Origin: Paenibacillus sp. BJ-4 | GTDB taxonomy: Bacteria > Bacillota > Bacilli > Paenibacillales > Paenibacillaceae | Reading direction: 5' to 3' | Length of the DNA: 64,000 nt | Assembly (NCBI RefSeq): GCF_020404765.1 | Contig: NZ_JAIVEM010000027.1 | Coordinates: 248,001-312,000 of the forward strand | Part shown: one piece after another, positions 8,634-20,674 of the stretch | Numbering within the stretch: the first letter of the stretch is position 1 | Layout of the letters: the number at the start of each line of letters is the position of its first letter | The notes under the pieces: generated by a model | What the model saw: the letters and a program-made list of their open reading frames with translations, nothing else | The model's database searches: none | What the model was told of the DNA's origin: nothing | Translations under genes and position numbers: made by a program

Positions 8634-9686
8634 CTACCGTACAGGTTCAATGCATACAGGAGAAGGAACCTCCAGCACATAGCCCGTTCGTGTCAGTCGA
8701 CCGTCCTCATCATGGATAGCAAAAGATACGATGTTATTTCCATCCTGATTCGCCACCACCAGATAACCTGACAGGATGTTGAAGTTACGCGGCGTGCCAC
8801 CGAAGGTTTCCACCCACTCGACCGCCTCCAGCTTGCCGCTGTCCTGTTCGACATGGTACAGTACAATGCTGTCATGTCCCCGGTTTGACACATATACATA
8901 GCGCCCACAAAGTGTAATCCGAATATCTGCGGCTGTATTTTCCACATCAATGATGCCTGCCGGCAATGTGGACAGGCTTTGCAGCAAAGTAAGCTCTCCA
9001 TTACGTTCATTGTAGCTAAACACAGCAACGGTATTGTTTAACTCATTGGCGACAAAAGCATAAGGACGTGAAGGATGAAATACCAGATGGCGCGGGCCGG
9101 AGCCAGGCGGCAAATCTGCTTCACAATGGGTCACCAGTTTTCCATCCTCTGTCAAACGGTATACTACAATCTGATCCAGACCCAGATCACATACCAAGGC
9201 ATACTGTCCTGAAGGATCAGGAATAATCGAATGGGGATGTGCCGCATCCTGGCGGTCCTGGCGAATACCTGAGCCCGTATGCTGAACCTGCCCCGACATA
9301 TCTCCCAGCCCTCCAGCTTGTGTCGTCGGGAATACCGTGGCATTCCCACCTGAATAGTTAGAGACCAGTACATAACGTCCATCCGCTGTTACGGACACAT
9401 AGCAGGTGTGTGCCCCCTCCGTCCCTTTTCGATCCAAAGGATGTAGCTCTCCTGTCTGGGCATTTACCTGATACACATACAGCTCACCTTCCTCTGTCTC
9501 ACTGGCAGCATACAGCTTCATCCCATCCGGGTGCAGCGCCAAAAAGGAAGGCCGCTCAATCCCCTCTACACCGCCAATCATACGCAGATCACCGTTTTCT
9601 ATATGCAAAGCGCATACATAAATCCCTCTTTTCTCACGTGACGCATAAGTTCCTGTAAAAAATAACTGCTCACTTCGTTCATCCAT
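8634..9686 (-). CDS. Lactonase family beta-propeller (6-phosphogluconolactonase-like)
   Basis: A 350-residue seven-bladed propeller protein of the Pgl/YkgB lactonase family. Repeated blade motifs are visible, such as HPDGMKLYAA, TADGRYVLVSNYSGGN, DPSGQYALVCDLG and GRYVYVSNRGHDSI. Members hydrolyse 6-phosphogluconolactone in the pentose phosphate pathway, but some act on other lactones. GGAGGGAGG lies 10 bases before the ATG. No signal peptide is seen, so it is probably cytoplasmic. Confidence 0.88.
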   Translation of the reverse strand: MDERSEQLFFTGTYASREKRGIYVCALHIENGDLRMIGGVEGIERPSFLALHPDGMKLYAASETEEGELYVYQVNAQTGELHPLDRKGTEGAHTCYVSVTADGRYVLVSNYSGGNATVFPTTQAGGLGDMSGQVQHTGSGIRQDRQDAAHPHSIIPDPSGQYALVCDLGLDQIVVYRLTEDGKLVTHCEADLPPGSGPRHLVFHPSRPYAFVANELNNTVAVFSYNERNGELTLLQSLSTLPAGIIDVENTAADIRITLCGRYVYVSNRGHDSIVLYHVEQDSGKLEAVEWVETFGGTPRNFNILSGYLVVANQDGNNIVSFAIHDEDGRLTRTGYVLEVPSPVCIEPVR

Positions 9687-9793
9687 TCGGCCTACGCCTC
9701 CCTCCGATTGCTGCGTTGTCTTGCATTATTACCCATAATCGACTCCAAACTGCACTTTGATTCTCTTTACACAGACTTCTCGTTTTGTTAATA

Positions 9794-9842
9794 TTGTTAA
9801 AGTTAATTGTCAACCTTTTAAAATTCATTTTGGTTGACAATT
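9794..9842 (+). promoter_or_regulatory. BirA operator and probable promoter of the biotin operon
   Basis: AATTGTCAACC (9805-9815) and GGTTGACAATT (9832-9842) form a perfect inverted repeat with 16 bases between them, matching the Firmicute BirA box. A possible promoter, TTGTTA at 9794-9799 and TTTAAA at 9817-9822, lies inside, so bound BirA would block transcription when biotin is plentiful. Confidence 0.88.
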
Positions 9843-9875
9843 AAAACACTAGGTTGGTGAAGGATGGTGATCATT

Positions 9876-11947
<2,072 letters not shown>

Positions 11948-12026
11948 TCCTCTCGGGGAATGATGGACATAACAACAATTGAAGTCTCAGGCTTTGAAAT
12001 GAAATTAGATGCTCTACAAGGCGGTG

Positions 12027-13223
12027 ATGATCATCCTTTGGATGAAAAAAGAACTTGAGGCATTACACCACGCATCAATGGAACGCCGCTTGCGTACCCA
12101 TGTCCCTATCCCCGAAAGTCCTGGTTATGTGATGCATGGCGGACGAGCACTGCTCGACTTGTCCTCGAATGACTATCTAGGGCTTGCCCAGCATCCTGCT
12201 ATTATTGAAGCAATGCGTGATGCACTCCTCAAGGAAGGAGCCGGCGCCGGTGCCTCCAGGCTTGTAACCGGCAATCGGCAGCCATATGCACAGCTTGAAA
12301 AAGCGTTGGCAGAATGGCAAAACTGTGATGCGGCACTTGTCTTCGCAAACGGGTATACAGCCAATGTTGGTGTCATTAGCGCGCTTGTGGGCCGTGGCGA
12401 TGTGGTATTCAGCGACCAGTTCAACCATGCCAGCATGGTCGACGGCATTATTTTGAGCCGCGCCGAGCATGCACGGTATCGCCATAACGATATGGAGCAT
12501 TTGCGTGCCTTATTGCATAAATTCCGTGATAAACGGCGGAAGCTAATCGTGACGGACGCAATCTTTTCCATGGATGGTGATCAGGCGCGCTTGCTCGACC
12601 TTATTGCGCTCAAACGGGAGTATAATGCTCTGCTGATGGTTGACGAGGCACATAGCGGAGGGGTTTACGGTTCACGTGGCGAGGGATTGATCTCTGCACT
12701 TGGGGTAACAAGTAATGTGGATATTCATATGGGAACGCTCAGCAAATCGTTTGGCATCTACGGAGCTTATGTTTGTGCAAATGAGACGCTCATCAGCTGG
12801 CTGATAAACAAGGCCAGGCCGCTTATCTTTTCAACGGCACTCCCCCCTTCTCTTATAGCGGGGGCTGTCCAAGCATTGAAGCTGATACAAACAGAACACT
12901 GGCGTCGTGAACGGCTAATCGCGGCAAGCAAATTTTTTCGTTCCTCATTATGTGATGCGGGTTTTAACATCGGTAACGGAGATTCTGCAATTGTGCCCTT
13001 GATCCTAGAACATAATCATAAGGCTCTGCTATTTAGCAGTGCTCTGGAAACCGAAGGTATTGCGGCGATAGCCATTCGTCCTCCAACAGTACCCGAGGGT
13101 ACTGCGAGAATTCGCTTCTCTTTATCGGCTGCACATTCCCTGGAGGAGCTAACAGATGCCGTTACGAAAATTTGCAGGCTAGGACTTCAACTGGGGGTTT
13201 TGGAATCATGCCGTCAGAATTAG
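12027..13223 (+). CDS. bioF: 8-amino-7-oxononanoate synthase
   Basis: About 398 residues, a PLP enzyme condensing a pimeloyl thioester with alanine to give KAPA. Seen: LLDLSSNDYLGLAQHP, GAGASRLVTGN, VDEAHSGGVYG and the lysine-containing GTLSKSFGIYGAYV. The start is unclear between ATG 12027 (after AAGGCGG) and ATG 12042. It follows bioD by about 80 bases and overlaps the next gene by 16 bases. Confidence 0.94.
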   Translation: MIILWMKKELEALHHASMERRLRTHVPIPESPGYVMHGGRALLDLSSNDYLGLAQHPAIIEAMRDALLKEGAGAGASRLVTGNRQPYAQLEKALAEWQNCDAALVFANGYTANVGVISALVGRGDVVFSDQFNHASMVDGIILSRAEHARYRHNDMEHLRALLHKFRDKRRKLIVTDAIFSMDGDQARLLDLIALKREYNALLMVDEAHSGGVYGSRGEGLISALGVTSNVDIHMGTLSKSFGIYGAYVCANETLISWLINKARPLIFSTALPPSLIAGAVQALKLIQTEHWRRERLIAASKFFRSSLCDAGFNIGNGDSAIVPLILEHNHKALLFSSALETEGIAAIAIRPPTVPEGTARIRFSLSAAHSLEELTDAVTKICRLGLQLGVLESCRQN

Positions 13224-13939
13224 GTGGCGCCATCCTGTGGCTGACCGGGTGGAGTATGTCGAATAAGGTCTTTGATCAGCTTCGCGGGCTTCTCCCTGAT
13301 TTTCATCATGTTTCTGTAGATTACAGCGCTGCTGCTTCCTCCGAGGAGATATTGCATTTGGCCGAAACTGCAGCGAAAGGTTTTCTTTCCTCATACTCCG
13401 GTCCTTTTCTGATAGCAGGCTGGTCACTGGGCGGGTTATTGGCATTGAAACTCGCGGATCAGAAACTGGCAGATGGACTCATACTTTTTTCAGCAACAGC
13501 CAGGTTTACCCGTCCTAAAGAACAACAGAATCGCGGCTGGGCAGATATCTATGTTAGGCAGATGATCACCGGACTCCAAAGAGATCGGCAGGCTATAGAG
13601 AGCAAATTCAGTCAGATGATGTTTACGGACTTGGAAACAGCGTCGGAACTCAGGAACCATCGTTCCCTCATAGGCAACTGGACAACTCCGGCACTCATCG
13701 CGGGACTTGAAACCCTCCGTCATCTAGAATGCCTCTCTCGACTTCCGGCAATTCATTGTCCGGTTCTTCTTATACACGGTACCGAAGATCAGATTTGTCC
13801 TTACGAGGCAGCAGAGGAGTTGCTTATGCAATTGCCTCAGGCAAAACTACTAGCCATACCCGATAGCGGACATGCTCCGTTTTTGGGAAGGGAGGCACTT
13901 ATGGCTGAATCAATTAGGAGTTGGTGGCATGATCAGTAG
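13208..13939 (+). CDS. Alpha/beta hydrolase, BioH-like pimeloyl-ACP methyl ester esterase
   Basis: A 243-residue alpha/beta hydrolase with nucleophile elbow AGWSLGG (Ser at about 87), acid residue in LLIHGTEDQICP, and catalytic His in PDSGHAPFLG. Its position between bioF and bioC and overlaps with both argue that it does the BioH job of freeing pimeloyl-ACP from its methyl ester (inference from context). The ATG at 13208 lies inside the end of bioF, so translation is probably coupled. Confidence 0.85.
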   Translation: MPSELGGAILWLTGWSMSNKVFDQLRGLLPDFHHVSVDYSAAASSEEILHLAETAAKGFLSSYSGPFLIAGWSLGGLLALKLADQKLADGLILFSATARFTRPKEQQNRGWADIYVRQMITGLQRDRQAIESKFSQMMFTDLETASELRNHRSLIGNWTTPALIAGLETLRHLECLSRLPAIHCPVLLIHGTEDQICPYEAAEELLMQLPQAKLLAIPDSGHAPFLGREALMAESIRSWWHDQ

Positions 13940-14795
13940 AAAAGCAACTATTGCACGGCAATTTAACCGCAGCGCGGCAGGGTTGTATGATACTCATGCC
14001 CATGTGCAGCGTACCATGGCGGACATGCTTGCAGAATTTCTTATGCGACAGACAAATGCCGATGATTCCAACAAACTCAGCATGCTTGAGATCGGATGTG
14101 GCACCGGTATTCTAACTGAAATTTTGGTGAACAGATGGCCGTACTCATCTATTACTGCGCTGGATATTGCACCTGCAATGATTCTGACCGCTGAACAGCG
14201 TGTGCTGAGTACTGCAAATCCTGTAGGCTCGAACGATAGACCATCATCTGATATTCACTTTTTGCTTGCCGATGTCGAAATATGGGCGGCTAACACTCCT
14301 GCCTCTTCGTTCGACCTCATCGTTTCCAGCGCTTGTTTCCAATGGTTGAGCCAGCCGCAGCAAACACTGAATTACCTTTACCGACTGCTTCGCCCCGGAG
14401 GGATACTCGCATTCGCAACCTTTGGACCTGGTACCTTCCACGAGTTGCATACGGCTTTTGAAGAAGTTTACCGTGCTGAAGATATGATGCCCCAGAGGCA
14501 CGGACTCTCGTTTCAATCTGCAAATCAATGGAAAGATTCATTGACAACAGCTGGTTTCTCCAATATTCAATATAAATGTAAGCTGTTAACGGAAGAATAC
14601 GCTTCACCAAGAGATTTTCTATTATCTGTAAAGGCGCTGGGAGCTAGCACTTCAGAAGCCGTTATTTCCGGCAGTCTCGGATCGCGGCGTCTGTTCACCA
14701 GCCTGTATAAAGAGTATGAAGATCGTTTCAGCACGCCGGAAGGTGTTGCAGCGACTTATGACATTGTACTTATTCAGGCATCAAAAACTCAGTGA
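13929..14795 (+). CDS. bioC: Malonyl-ACP O-methyltransferase
   Basis: A 288-residue SAM-dependent methyltransferase that primes pimeloyl synthesis by masking malonyl-ACP as a methyl ester. Seen: the BioC-type N-terminal IARQFNRSAAGLYDTHAHVQ, SAM motif I LEIGCGTGILTEIL, ALDIAPAMI, and LIVSSACFQWLSQP. The ATG has AGGAG eight bases upstream and overlaps the previous stop by 11 bases. It ends the operon. Confidence 0.93.
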   Translation: MISRKATIARQFNRSAAGLYDTHAHVQRTMADMLAEFLMRQTNADDSNKLSMLEIGCGTGILTEILVNRWPYSSITALDIAPAMILTAEQRVLSTANPVGSNDRPSSDIHFLLADVEIWAANTPASSFDLIVSSACFQWLSQPQQTLNYLYRLLRPGGILAFATFGPGTFHELHTAFEEVYRAEDMMPQRHGLSFQSANQWKDSLTTAGFSNIQYKCKLLTEEYASPRDFLLSVKALGASTSEAVISGSLGSRRLFTSLYKEYEDRFSTPEGVAATYDIVLIQASKTQ

Positions 14796-14813
14796 TCTTT
14801 AAGGACACAAATC

Positions 14814-14853
14814 AAAAAAACAGGACGTTTCGTTCAAGAAACGTCCTGTTTTT
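14814..14853. terminator. Bidirectional terminator after bioC
   Basis: The stem CAGGACGTTTC / GAAACGTCCTG is flanked by A and T runs and lies between the convergent bioC and MFS genes. Confidence 0.9.
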
Positions 14854-14861
14854 CAATAATA

Positions 14862-16067
14862 CTACGCCGCTGTGGTTTGTGTGCCTCTGCTGTTCCATTT
14901 TACAGCCAGCCCCAAGCTAAGAAGGAGGATGGCCGCCCCGAAAATGTACGGCAAATTGATATGCACCTCGAACAACGTACCCGCCAGCGCAGGTCCAAGA
15001 ATATTACCGATACTCATATAGGCATTGTTCATCCCGGCTGCAACGCCCTGCTCATCTCCTGCCATTTTGGATAAAGCAGTATTGATAGCTGGCCGCAGGA
15101 GCGACGTGGCGGTGAAGAAAATGAGTGATACCCCAAGTACATAATAAAAGTTGCCAGAGAGCAGCATAAGCACAAGGGAAATCGCAGAAAACAGAAAGGA
15201 GCCGATAATCACACCTTTTTCACCAAAACGATTCAACATCGGACTGATGACCACAGCCTGAATCACTGTCCCCACCAATGCGCCTACTGTAATGATGATG
15301 GCAATATCACGCTCATTGTAATGAAACTTGCCTGTTACGAAGAAAGGGAACATCGTTTCAAAATGTGTCAGCCCAAACGTAAGCGTGAATATCATAATCA
15401 GCAGCATAAAATACGGTTTGTGAAAAGAAAGTGCAAACTGCTTAATCACATTATCGCGCTTAACCTTAACATTGCGAAATTTCAACTGCTTCTCCAACGA
15501 CAAGGTTTCAGGCAGCAAAATCAATGAGATCAGCGCAGCCAAGCCCGATACGCCAGCCGAAACATATAAAGGCGTGCGCAGTGAGATATCCGCCAGCAAG
15601 CCGCCCACACCAGGGCCGATAACAAAGCCTAGAGACATGGCAGCGCCTAGCAAGCCCATTCCTCTACCACGATTGTGTACCGTTGTAATGTCGGCAATAT
15701 AAGCCATCATCGGAGGAATCATAAAGGCAGCGCCCGCTCCTCCCAGCAACCGGGAAATGTACAGCATCGTCAACGAGTGTCCAATAGCAAACAATACAGA
15801 AGACACCGTCATGATTACCAAACCGGTAATAATCATTTTTTTACGTCCGTATTTATCGGACCATTCCCCAGCTAACGGTGAAAACAGAAACTGGGTCAAG
15901 CCAAACACAGCAACCAGGTAGCCTCCCGTTTCACCACTGCCTCCCAGGGAATTCATAAATTTCGGCAGGATGGGAATGATAAGGCCAATTCCCAGCATGG
16001 CAATAAACATATTAATCATCAAAATGACCAGCGGTCCCATTTTCAACTGTTGTTGTGAATCTGACAT
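14862..16067 (-). CDS. MFS multidrug efflux transporter (Bmr/NorA-like)
   Basis: A 401-residue transporter with 12 predicted membrane segments. Motif A is seen as GEWSDKYGRKK (about 68-78), and the antiporter motif C as LGFVIGPGVGG (about 145-160), which marks proton-drug antiporters. AGGAGG lies 11 bases before the ATG. An inverted repeat at 16199-16238 and a TATAAT box lie upstream. The drug substrate is not known. Confidence 0.88.
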   Translation of the reverse strand: MSDSQQQLKMGPLVILMINMFIAMLGIGLIIPILPKFMNSLGGSGETGGYLVAVFGLTQFLFSPLAGEWSDKYGRKKMIITGLVIMTVSSVLFAIGHSLTMLYISRLLGGAGAAFMIPPMMAYIADITTVHNRGRGMGLLGAAMSLGFVIGPGVGGLLADISLRTPLYVSAGVSGLAALISLILLPETLSLEKQLKFRNVKVKRDNVIKQFALSFHKPYFMLLIMIFTLTFGLTHFETMFPFFVTGKFHYNERDIAIIITVGALVGTVIQAVVISPMLNRFGEKGVIIGSFLFSAISLVLMLLSGNFYYVLGVSLIFFTATSLLRPAINTALSKMAGDEQGVAAGMNNAYMSIGNILGPALAGTLFEVHINLPYIFGAAILLLSLGLAVKWNSRGTQTTAA

Positions 16068-16198
16068 GTTGCGTTTTGTCCTCCTCAGTTCTTTATTTCG
16101 TATGCGAAAAGCTTATTTTGCAGCTATTTCATCAAAACTCTTCATTATATTAATAGAGCGAGAGACAAATAACAATCAAAAAATACTTCCGCTAACCC

Positions 16199-16238
16199 TG
16201 AATGTTTCCTTTGACAGGACAGCAAAAAGAAACATTCA
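16199..16238. promoter_or_regulatory. Inverted repeat upstream of the MFS efflux gene
   Basis: TGAATGTTTC and GAAACATTCA form a perfect 10-bp inverted repeat with 20 bases between them, about 130 bases upstream of the efflux gene start and upstream of its likely TATAAT box. It could be an activator site or a structural element. Confidence 0.45.
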
Positions 16239-16328
16239 CATGCTTGAGCAAAACGGAAGCTCCAAAAAAATCACAATTAAGCGATATCGAAAAATGGAAA
16301 GGACGGATTTCACCCCACCCTCCGTTCC

Positions 16329-17090
16329 TTATTGGGGATCCTCGAATAGCTCATGCAGCATCTTTTCCTTGTTGTTCAGAAATTGCTTCATAATGATGAA
16401 ATGATCGGTTTCCTCCAGCGTTCGGGTTTCGATTCCTTCATGTGTCAGATGATACAGGATGGAGTTAGGATAGGCCATCAAAATCGGGGAATGCGTAGAA
16501 ATGATAAATTGTGAGCCCTGCTGTACGAGTTCGTGAATACGTGCAAGCATGCCCATCTGGCGCAAAGGCGATAACGCAGCCTCCGGTTCATCCAGAATAT
16601 ACAAGCCCTGTCCGCCAAAGCGATGCACAAATGCTGCAAAAAAAGACTCGCCATGCGACTGCTCATGCAGTGATTTTCCCCCGTAGGAGTTCCGAATCGG
16701 CCGTCCTCCTCCTTCTCGATCCAGCTCGTCAATATGAGTAGCTACATTATAGTAGCTCTCCGCACGGAAAAAGAAGCCGTCCCTCGGCTTATCTACTCCT
16801 CTCACCAACCGGATATGCTCATGCAGCGAGGAATGTGTGGCCTGTGTTGAAAAATTAAAATTTTTAGTGCCACCCTCCGGATTAAATCCCCACGCGACTG
16901 CGATTGCCTCCATAAGCGTCGATTTACCTACACCATTTTCTCCAACGATATAGGTAACGGAAGGATGGAATTTGAGTTCATTCCACTGGTGAAGAGCCTT
17001 TAAGTTAAAAGGGTATTGGCTTCTGTCAGCATCTGGAGGCCATAACAGCTCCAATCTACGTATAAAAAGATTGCGATCCCATATACTCAT
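16329..17090 (-). CDS. AAA/ABC-type ATPase, stand-alone
   Basis: About 253 residues with a full ATPase set: Walker A GENGVGKST (about 50-58), Walker B LYILDEPEAALSP, and the switch His in FIISTHSPILMAYP. The HGESFFAAF stretch stands where an ABC signature would be. There are no membrane segments and no partner gene, as in the AAA_21-type soluble ATPases sometimes linked to nuclease or DNA-repair functions. The ATG at 17090 follows GGAG by 11 bases; TTG at 17117 is an alternative. Confidence 0.78.
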   Translation of the reverse strand: MSIWDRNLFIRRLELLWPPDADRSQYPFNLKALHQWNELKFHPSVTYIVGENGVGKSTLMEAIAVAWGFNPEGGTKNFNFSTQATHSSLHEHIRLVRGVDKPRDGFFFRAESYYNVATHIDELDREGGGRPIRNSYGGKSLHEQSHGESFFAAFVHRFGGQGLYILDEPEAALSPLRQMGMLARIHELVQQGSQFIISTHSPILMAYPNSILYHLTHEGIETRTLEETDHFIIMKQFLNNKEKMLHELFEDPQ

Positions 17091-17310
17091 GTCTGATTCA
17101 ACTCCATCGCCAAGCAATTTACTAGGTATTCCATCATTATATTGGAATTATTTACAGTGATCAATCTGAAATCCCATTTTCGTAACCCTTCTGTTGTTAT
17201 TCGAGCGATTATTACAGGTATAATATATAGAAGCCTGTTTAGTGGGGCACGAAATCTCTGTGTTTTATTCAGTAGGGTATAGTTCATTATTTTTTCAGGC
17301 AGGTGAATCT

Positions 17311-19953
17311 ATGAATTCAAATCACAAACCGGTCCAATCCTTTAAAATCGTACAGTTCATGATAACCATCTACAGGCAGCGAATGACACGTATTTTGCTA
17401 CCGCTGGCTGTACTGGCTTTTATTATATGGGAAGCCGGACGCGAGCTGAAAGGCTTCAATCTGGCGCGGATGCTTCATGAGCTGCGGCGAATGGATGCCA
17501 CATTTCTCATCGAGATTGGCTTGTTCTCACTGGTAGCGGTGGCGGCCATGAGCGCATACGATTACGTGATCAGGCATCATTTCAAGCTTCAGGTCAAGCC
17601 TGGAGTAACATTCCGATATGCCTGGATCTCCAATACCTTCAATAATGTCTTTGGCTTTGCAGGCTTTACAGGTGCGGGGCTTCGCACTGTGCTGTACAAA
17701 AAAAACGGCGTACCGCTGGGTGTCATCACCTCTGCGGTTGTGTTCCTTTCGCCTGTCGTCATTACCGGATTGTCTTTGCTGGCTTGGGGAGCCATCGTCC
17801 AGCTGTATTCGGTACAGCCCGTGCTGGATGCTCATCCATGGCTTCATTGGGCGCTATGGGGAATGGCGTTGTACCTGCCGTTATTTTTGGTCATGCAACG
17901 ATCCAAACGGTACGGCAAATGGTTCAACAAGGGAGAAGGCCAGCTTGCTTGGTCCACAATCTCCGCCTCCATTGGCGCTTCGCTGCTGGAATGGCTGCTG
18001 GCTGGTCTTACCTTTGCATGGATTGGCTCACACTTGCTCCATGAGCTGCCGATCAATGCCGTGTTCGGCATTTATGTGATTGCCGCGATTGCCGGACTCA
18101 TCAGTCTTGCACCCGGAGGAGTCGGCGCTTTCGACATCATTGCCCTGCTCGGACTGCAATTGGCAGGCGCTAATCCAGATCGGGCACTGGCTGTGCTACT
18201 GGTCTTTCGCGTCTTTTATTACATCATTCCATGGCTGATCGGCTTGGTCTTAGCCGCCCTGGAGATGATTCCGCGCAACGAGCGCCTGAGCCAGTTGGCT
18301 GAGACAGGCTGGGATTACTCCCTTAATGCCTGGCAGAAGGTATGGGGCTGGCCCGGCCAGTTCCGGTTTTTGGCCGATCTTGGGGTATGGGCGCTGGGTA
18401 AGCTGGTACTCATCTCCGGCGTTGTGCTTCTTTTGTCTGCGGCTACGCCCGGCCTGTTATATCGGCTCCGTTTTGCCGAGCATTTGCTCAGCCTGCCTGT
18501 TATGCGCTTATCGCACGAAATCTCGGTCATCATCGGGATTATGCTTGTCGTCCTGTCCCACGGGATCTCTCTGCGTATTCGTAGAGCATTGCGATTGACA
18601 TTGATGCTGCTGCTGGCGGGCGCTATGTTCACCTTCATCAAGGGTCTGGATTTTGAAGAGGCCTTGTTCCTGCTGTTCGTGGCGTTAATGCTGTGGATTT
18701 CACGTTCACGGTTTTATCGGGTCAGTGCACCGCTGAATCGGCACAACATTTTAATATGGGGTGGATTATCTCTGCTCGTGACCGGGGCTTATTTTATGAT
18801 TGGAGCAGGCTCCAATACTCCGTTTATGCGTCATCTGCATGCCAAGGTTCATCTGGATTTTTTTATGAATCGCAGCGATTATGGGGTTACTGCCGTGTTC
18901 AGTTTGATTTTGGCATGGGTGTTTCTGACGGTGTATTTCTTCCTCAGACCGCAACGCGTAATCGCTAATCTGCCCGACGCGCAGGAGCTGGATAAGCTAA
19001 AAGAGTTTTTGGAACGGCAGGGCGGCAATCTCGTTTCTCATATGCTTTTTCTTGGTGATAAGTATCTGTATTGGACCAAGGACGAGCAAGTCGTTATTCC
19101 CTATGCTCGTAGCCGGGACAAGCTGATTGTATTGGGCGACCCGCTCGGTCCAAAAGAGGGTGTGAGTGAAGCGATCCAGGAATTCCAACGCTTCGCAGAC
19201 CGATATGCGTTGACGGCTGTATTTTATCAGGCATCACCGGAGTATTTGTCCATCTATCACGAGAACGGCTATCGCTTTTTCAAGCTGGGCGAGGAAGCGC
19301 TGGTGCCACTGGAATCCTTTACACTGACAGGCAAAAGCAACCAGGCGCTGCGCAGCGCCAAAAACCGCTTTGACCGCGAGGGCTACACATTCGAAATGAT
19401 TCAGCCGCCTTTAGAGGCGTCACTGATTGAGGAAATGCGTCATATTTCAGATATCTGGCTGGACGGACGCAAGGAGAAGGGGTATTCACTCGGCTGGTTC
19501 AAAGAGCCTTATCTTCAGTTAGCACCGATTGCATTGTTAAAGGACCCTGAAGGAAAGGTCATCGCCTTTGCTACAATGGCCCCTGCCTATGATCATGGAC
19601 AGACGGTTTCCATTGACCTGATGCGTCACCTGCCCGACACGCCGAATGGCACGATGGACTACTTATTCACACGGGTTATTGAGTGGGCCAAGGAGAGCGG
19701 TTATACGACATTTAATCTGGGCATGGCACCGCTGTCTCAGGTAGGACAAAGTGAAAAAGCACTGCGCGAGGAAAAGCTGGCCCGGCTCGTGTTTCAATAC
19801 GGCGGGCATTTTTATGGCTTTCAGGGGCTTCGACGCTTTAAAGATAAGTTCAAGCCGCAGTGGGAGCCACGCTATTTGGCCTATCCAGCTTCTGTCTTTC
19901 TGCCGATTCTGACGCTGGAGCTGGTATATCTCGTGTCCAAGCGTTCGGACTAA
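17311..19953 (+). CDS. mprF: Phosphatidylglycerol lysyltransferase / flippase
   Basis: An 880-residue two-domain membrane protein. About 14 membrane segments over residues 25-530 form the flippase. The C-terminal DUF2156 domain (about 545-870) transfers an amino acid, usually lysine, from aminoacyl-tRNA to phosphatidylglycerol; typical pieces are VIPYARSRDKLIVLGDPLG, YRFFKLGEEALV, SIDLMRHLPDTPNGTMDYLF and LGMAPLSQVG. The product lowers surface charge and protects from cationic peptides. The ATG at 17311 has AGGTGA upstream. Confidence 0.93.
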   Translation: MNSNHKPVQSFKIVQFMITIYRQRMTRILLPLAVLAFIIWEAGRELKGFNLARMLHELRRMDATFLIEIGLFSLVAVAAMSAYDYVIRHHFKLQVKPGVTFRYAWISNTFNNVFGFAGFTGAGLRTVLYKKNGVPLGVITSAVVFLSPVVITGLSLLAWGAIVQLYSVQPVLDAHPWLHWALWGMALYLPLFLVMQRSKRYGKWFNKGEGQLAWSTISASIGASLLEWLLAGLTFAWIGSHLLHELPINAVFGIYVIAAIAGLISLAPGGVGAFDIIALLGLQLAGANPDRALAVLLVFRVFYYIIPWLIGLVLAALEMIPRNERLSQLAETGWDYSLNAWQKVWGWPGQFRFLADLGVWALGKLVLISGVVLLLSAATPGLLYRLRFAEHLLSLPVMRLSHEISVIIGIMLVVLSHGISLRIRRALRLTLMLLLAGAMFTFIKGLDFEEALFLLFVALMLWISRSRFYRVSAPLNRHNILIWGGLSLLVTGAYFMIGAGSNTPFMRHLHAKVHLDFFMNRSDYGVTAVFSLILAWVFLTVYFFLRPQRVIANLPDAQELDKLKEFLERQGGNLVSHMLFLGDKYLYWTKDEQVVIPYARSRDKLIVLGDPLGPKEGVSEAIQEFQRFADRYALTAVFYQASPEYLSIYHENGYRFFKLGEEALVPLESFTLTGKSNQALRSAKNRFDREGYTFEMIQPPLEASLIEEMRHISDIWLDGRKEKGYSLGWFKEPYLQLAPIALLKDPEGKVIAFATMAPAYDHGQTVSIDLMRHLPDTPNGTMDYLFTRVIEWAKESGYTTFNLGMAPLSQVGQSEKALREEKLARLVFQYGGHFYGFQGLRRFKDKFKPQWEPRYLAYPASVFLPILTLELVYLVSKRSD

Positions 19954-19987
19954 ACCCAATTATTTTGGCAACCTAATACGACATAAG

Positions 19988-20035
19988 AAAAGGGTGTTCC
20001 CCAACCACGACGGTTGCAGGAACACCCTTTTATAT
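19988..20035. terminator. Bidirectional terminator after mprF
   Basis: The 13-bp stem AAAAGGGTGTTCC / GGAACACCCTTTT lies between convergent mprF and the nitroreductase gene. Confidence 0.9.
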
Positions 20036-20047
20036 TCACAAATTTTC

Positions 20048-20674
20048 TTAGAAGCTACCTTTTACAACAACTTCAGACAGTGGGAAACGTCCTGATGGAC
20101 GTGCTGGCACTTGTGCCTTACCTACACTAATAAGCATAGTAGGTAGGTAACGTGCTGGAATATTGAATTGCTCAATCAGCTGTGCAGGAATGAAACCGCC
20201 CATTGCGCAAGTGTCATAGCCCAGAGATTTAGCAGCCAGCATAATATTTTGTGCTGCAAGAGCAGAGTTCAGGATCGCTGCATCGCGAGCTACCTGCGGG
20301 TTTTGGTACGCACCGTTGATTTGACCTACCAATGCATCACGGATTTCCGCTGGAAGTGCGCCTGCTTCTACCGCTTGATCATAAATGACGGTGTTGCGGT
20401 TCGCTTCCAAATCACCCAATACGGCAATCGTTACGGAGCTTTCCGCTACTTGGCCCTGGTTGTAGGCGATAGGCAGCAATTTTTGTTTGTCTGCTTCGCT
20501 TTCGATCACAAGGAATTTCCAATGTTGAAGGTTCCAAGCGGAAGGAGCTTCTATCGCCGCAGTCAAAATGGCCTTCAAATCTTCCTCTGGCAATTTAAAA
20601 TCCTTAACATAGCTCTTTACCGCGTGTCTTTCACTAATAGTAGATAGGGTTTCATTTTTTGGACTACTCGACAT
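20048..20674 (-). CDS. Nitroreductase family protein (FMN)
   Basis: A 208-residue flavoprotein of the NfsB/NfnB type. Seen: ERHAVKSY at the N-terminus (FMN phosphate contacts), EAPSAWNLQHWKFLV, NSALAAQNIMLAAKSLGYDTCAMGGF and LISVGKA. Members reduce nitro compounds or quinones with NAD(P)H. The ATG at 20674 follows AGGAG by 10 bases; a GTG three codons upstream lies too close to that site. Confidence 0.9.
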   Translation of the reverse strand: MSSSPKNETLSTISERHAVKSYVKDFKLPEEDLKAILTAAIEAPSAWNLQHWKFLVIESEADKQKLLPIAYNQGQVAESSVTIAVLGDLEANRNTVIYDQAVEAGALPAEIRDALVGQINGAYQNPQVARDAAILNSALAAQNIMLAAKSLGYDTCAMGGFIPAQLIEQFNIPARYLPTMLISVGKAQVPARPSGRFPLSEVVVKGSF

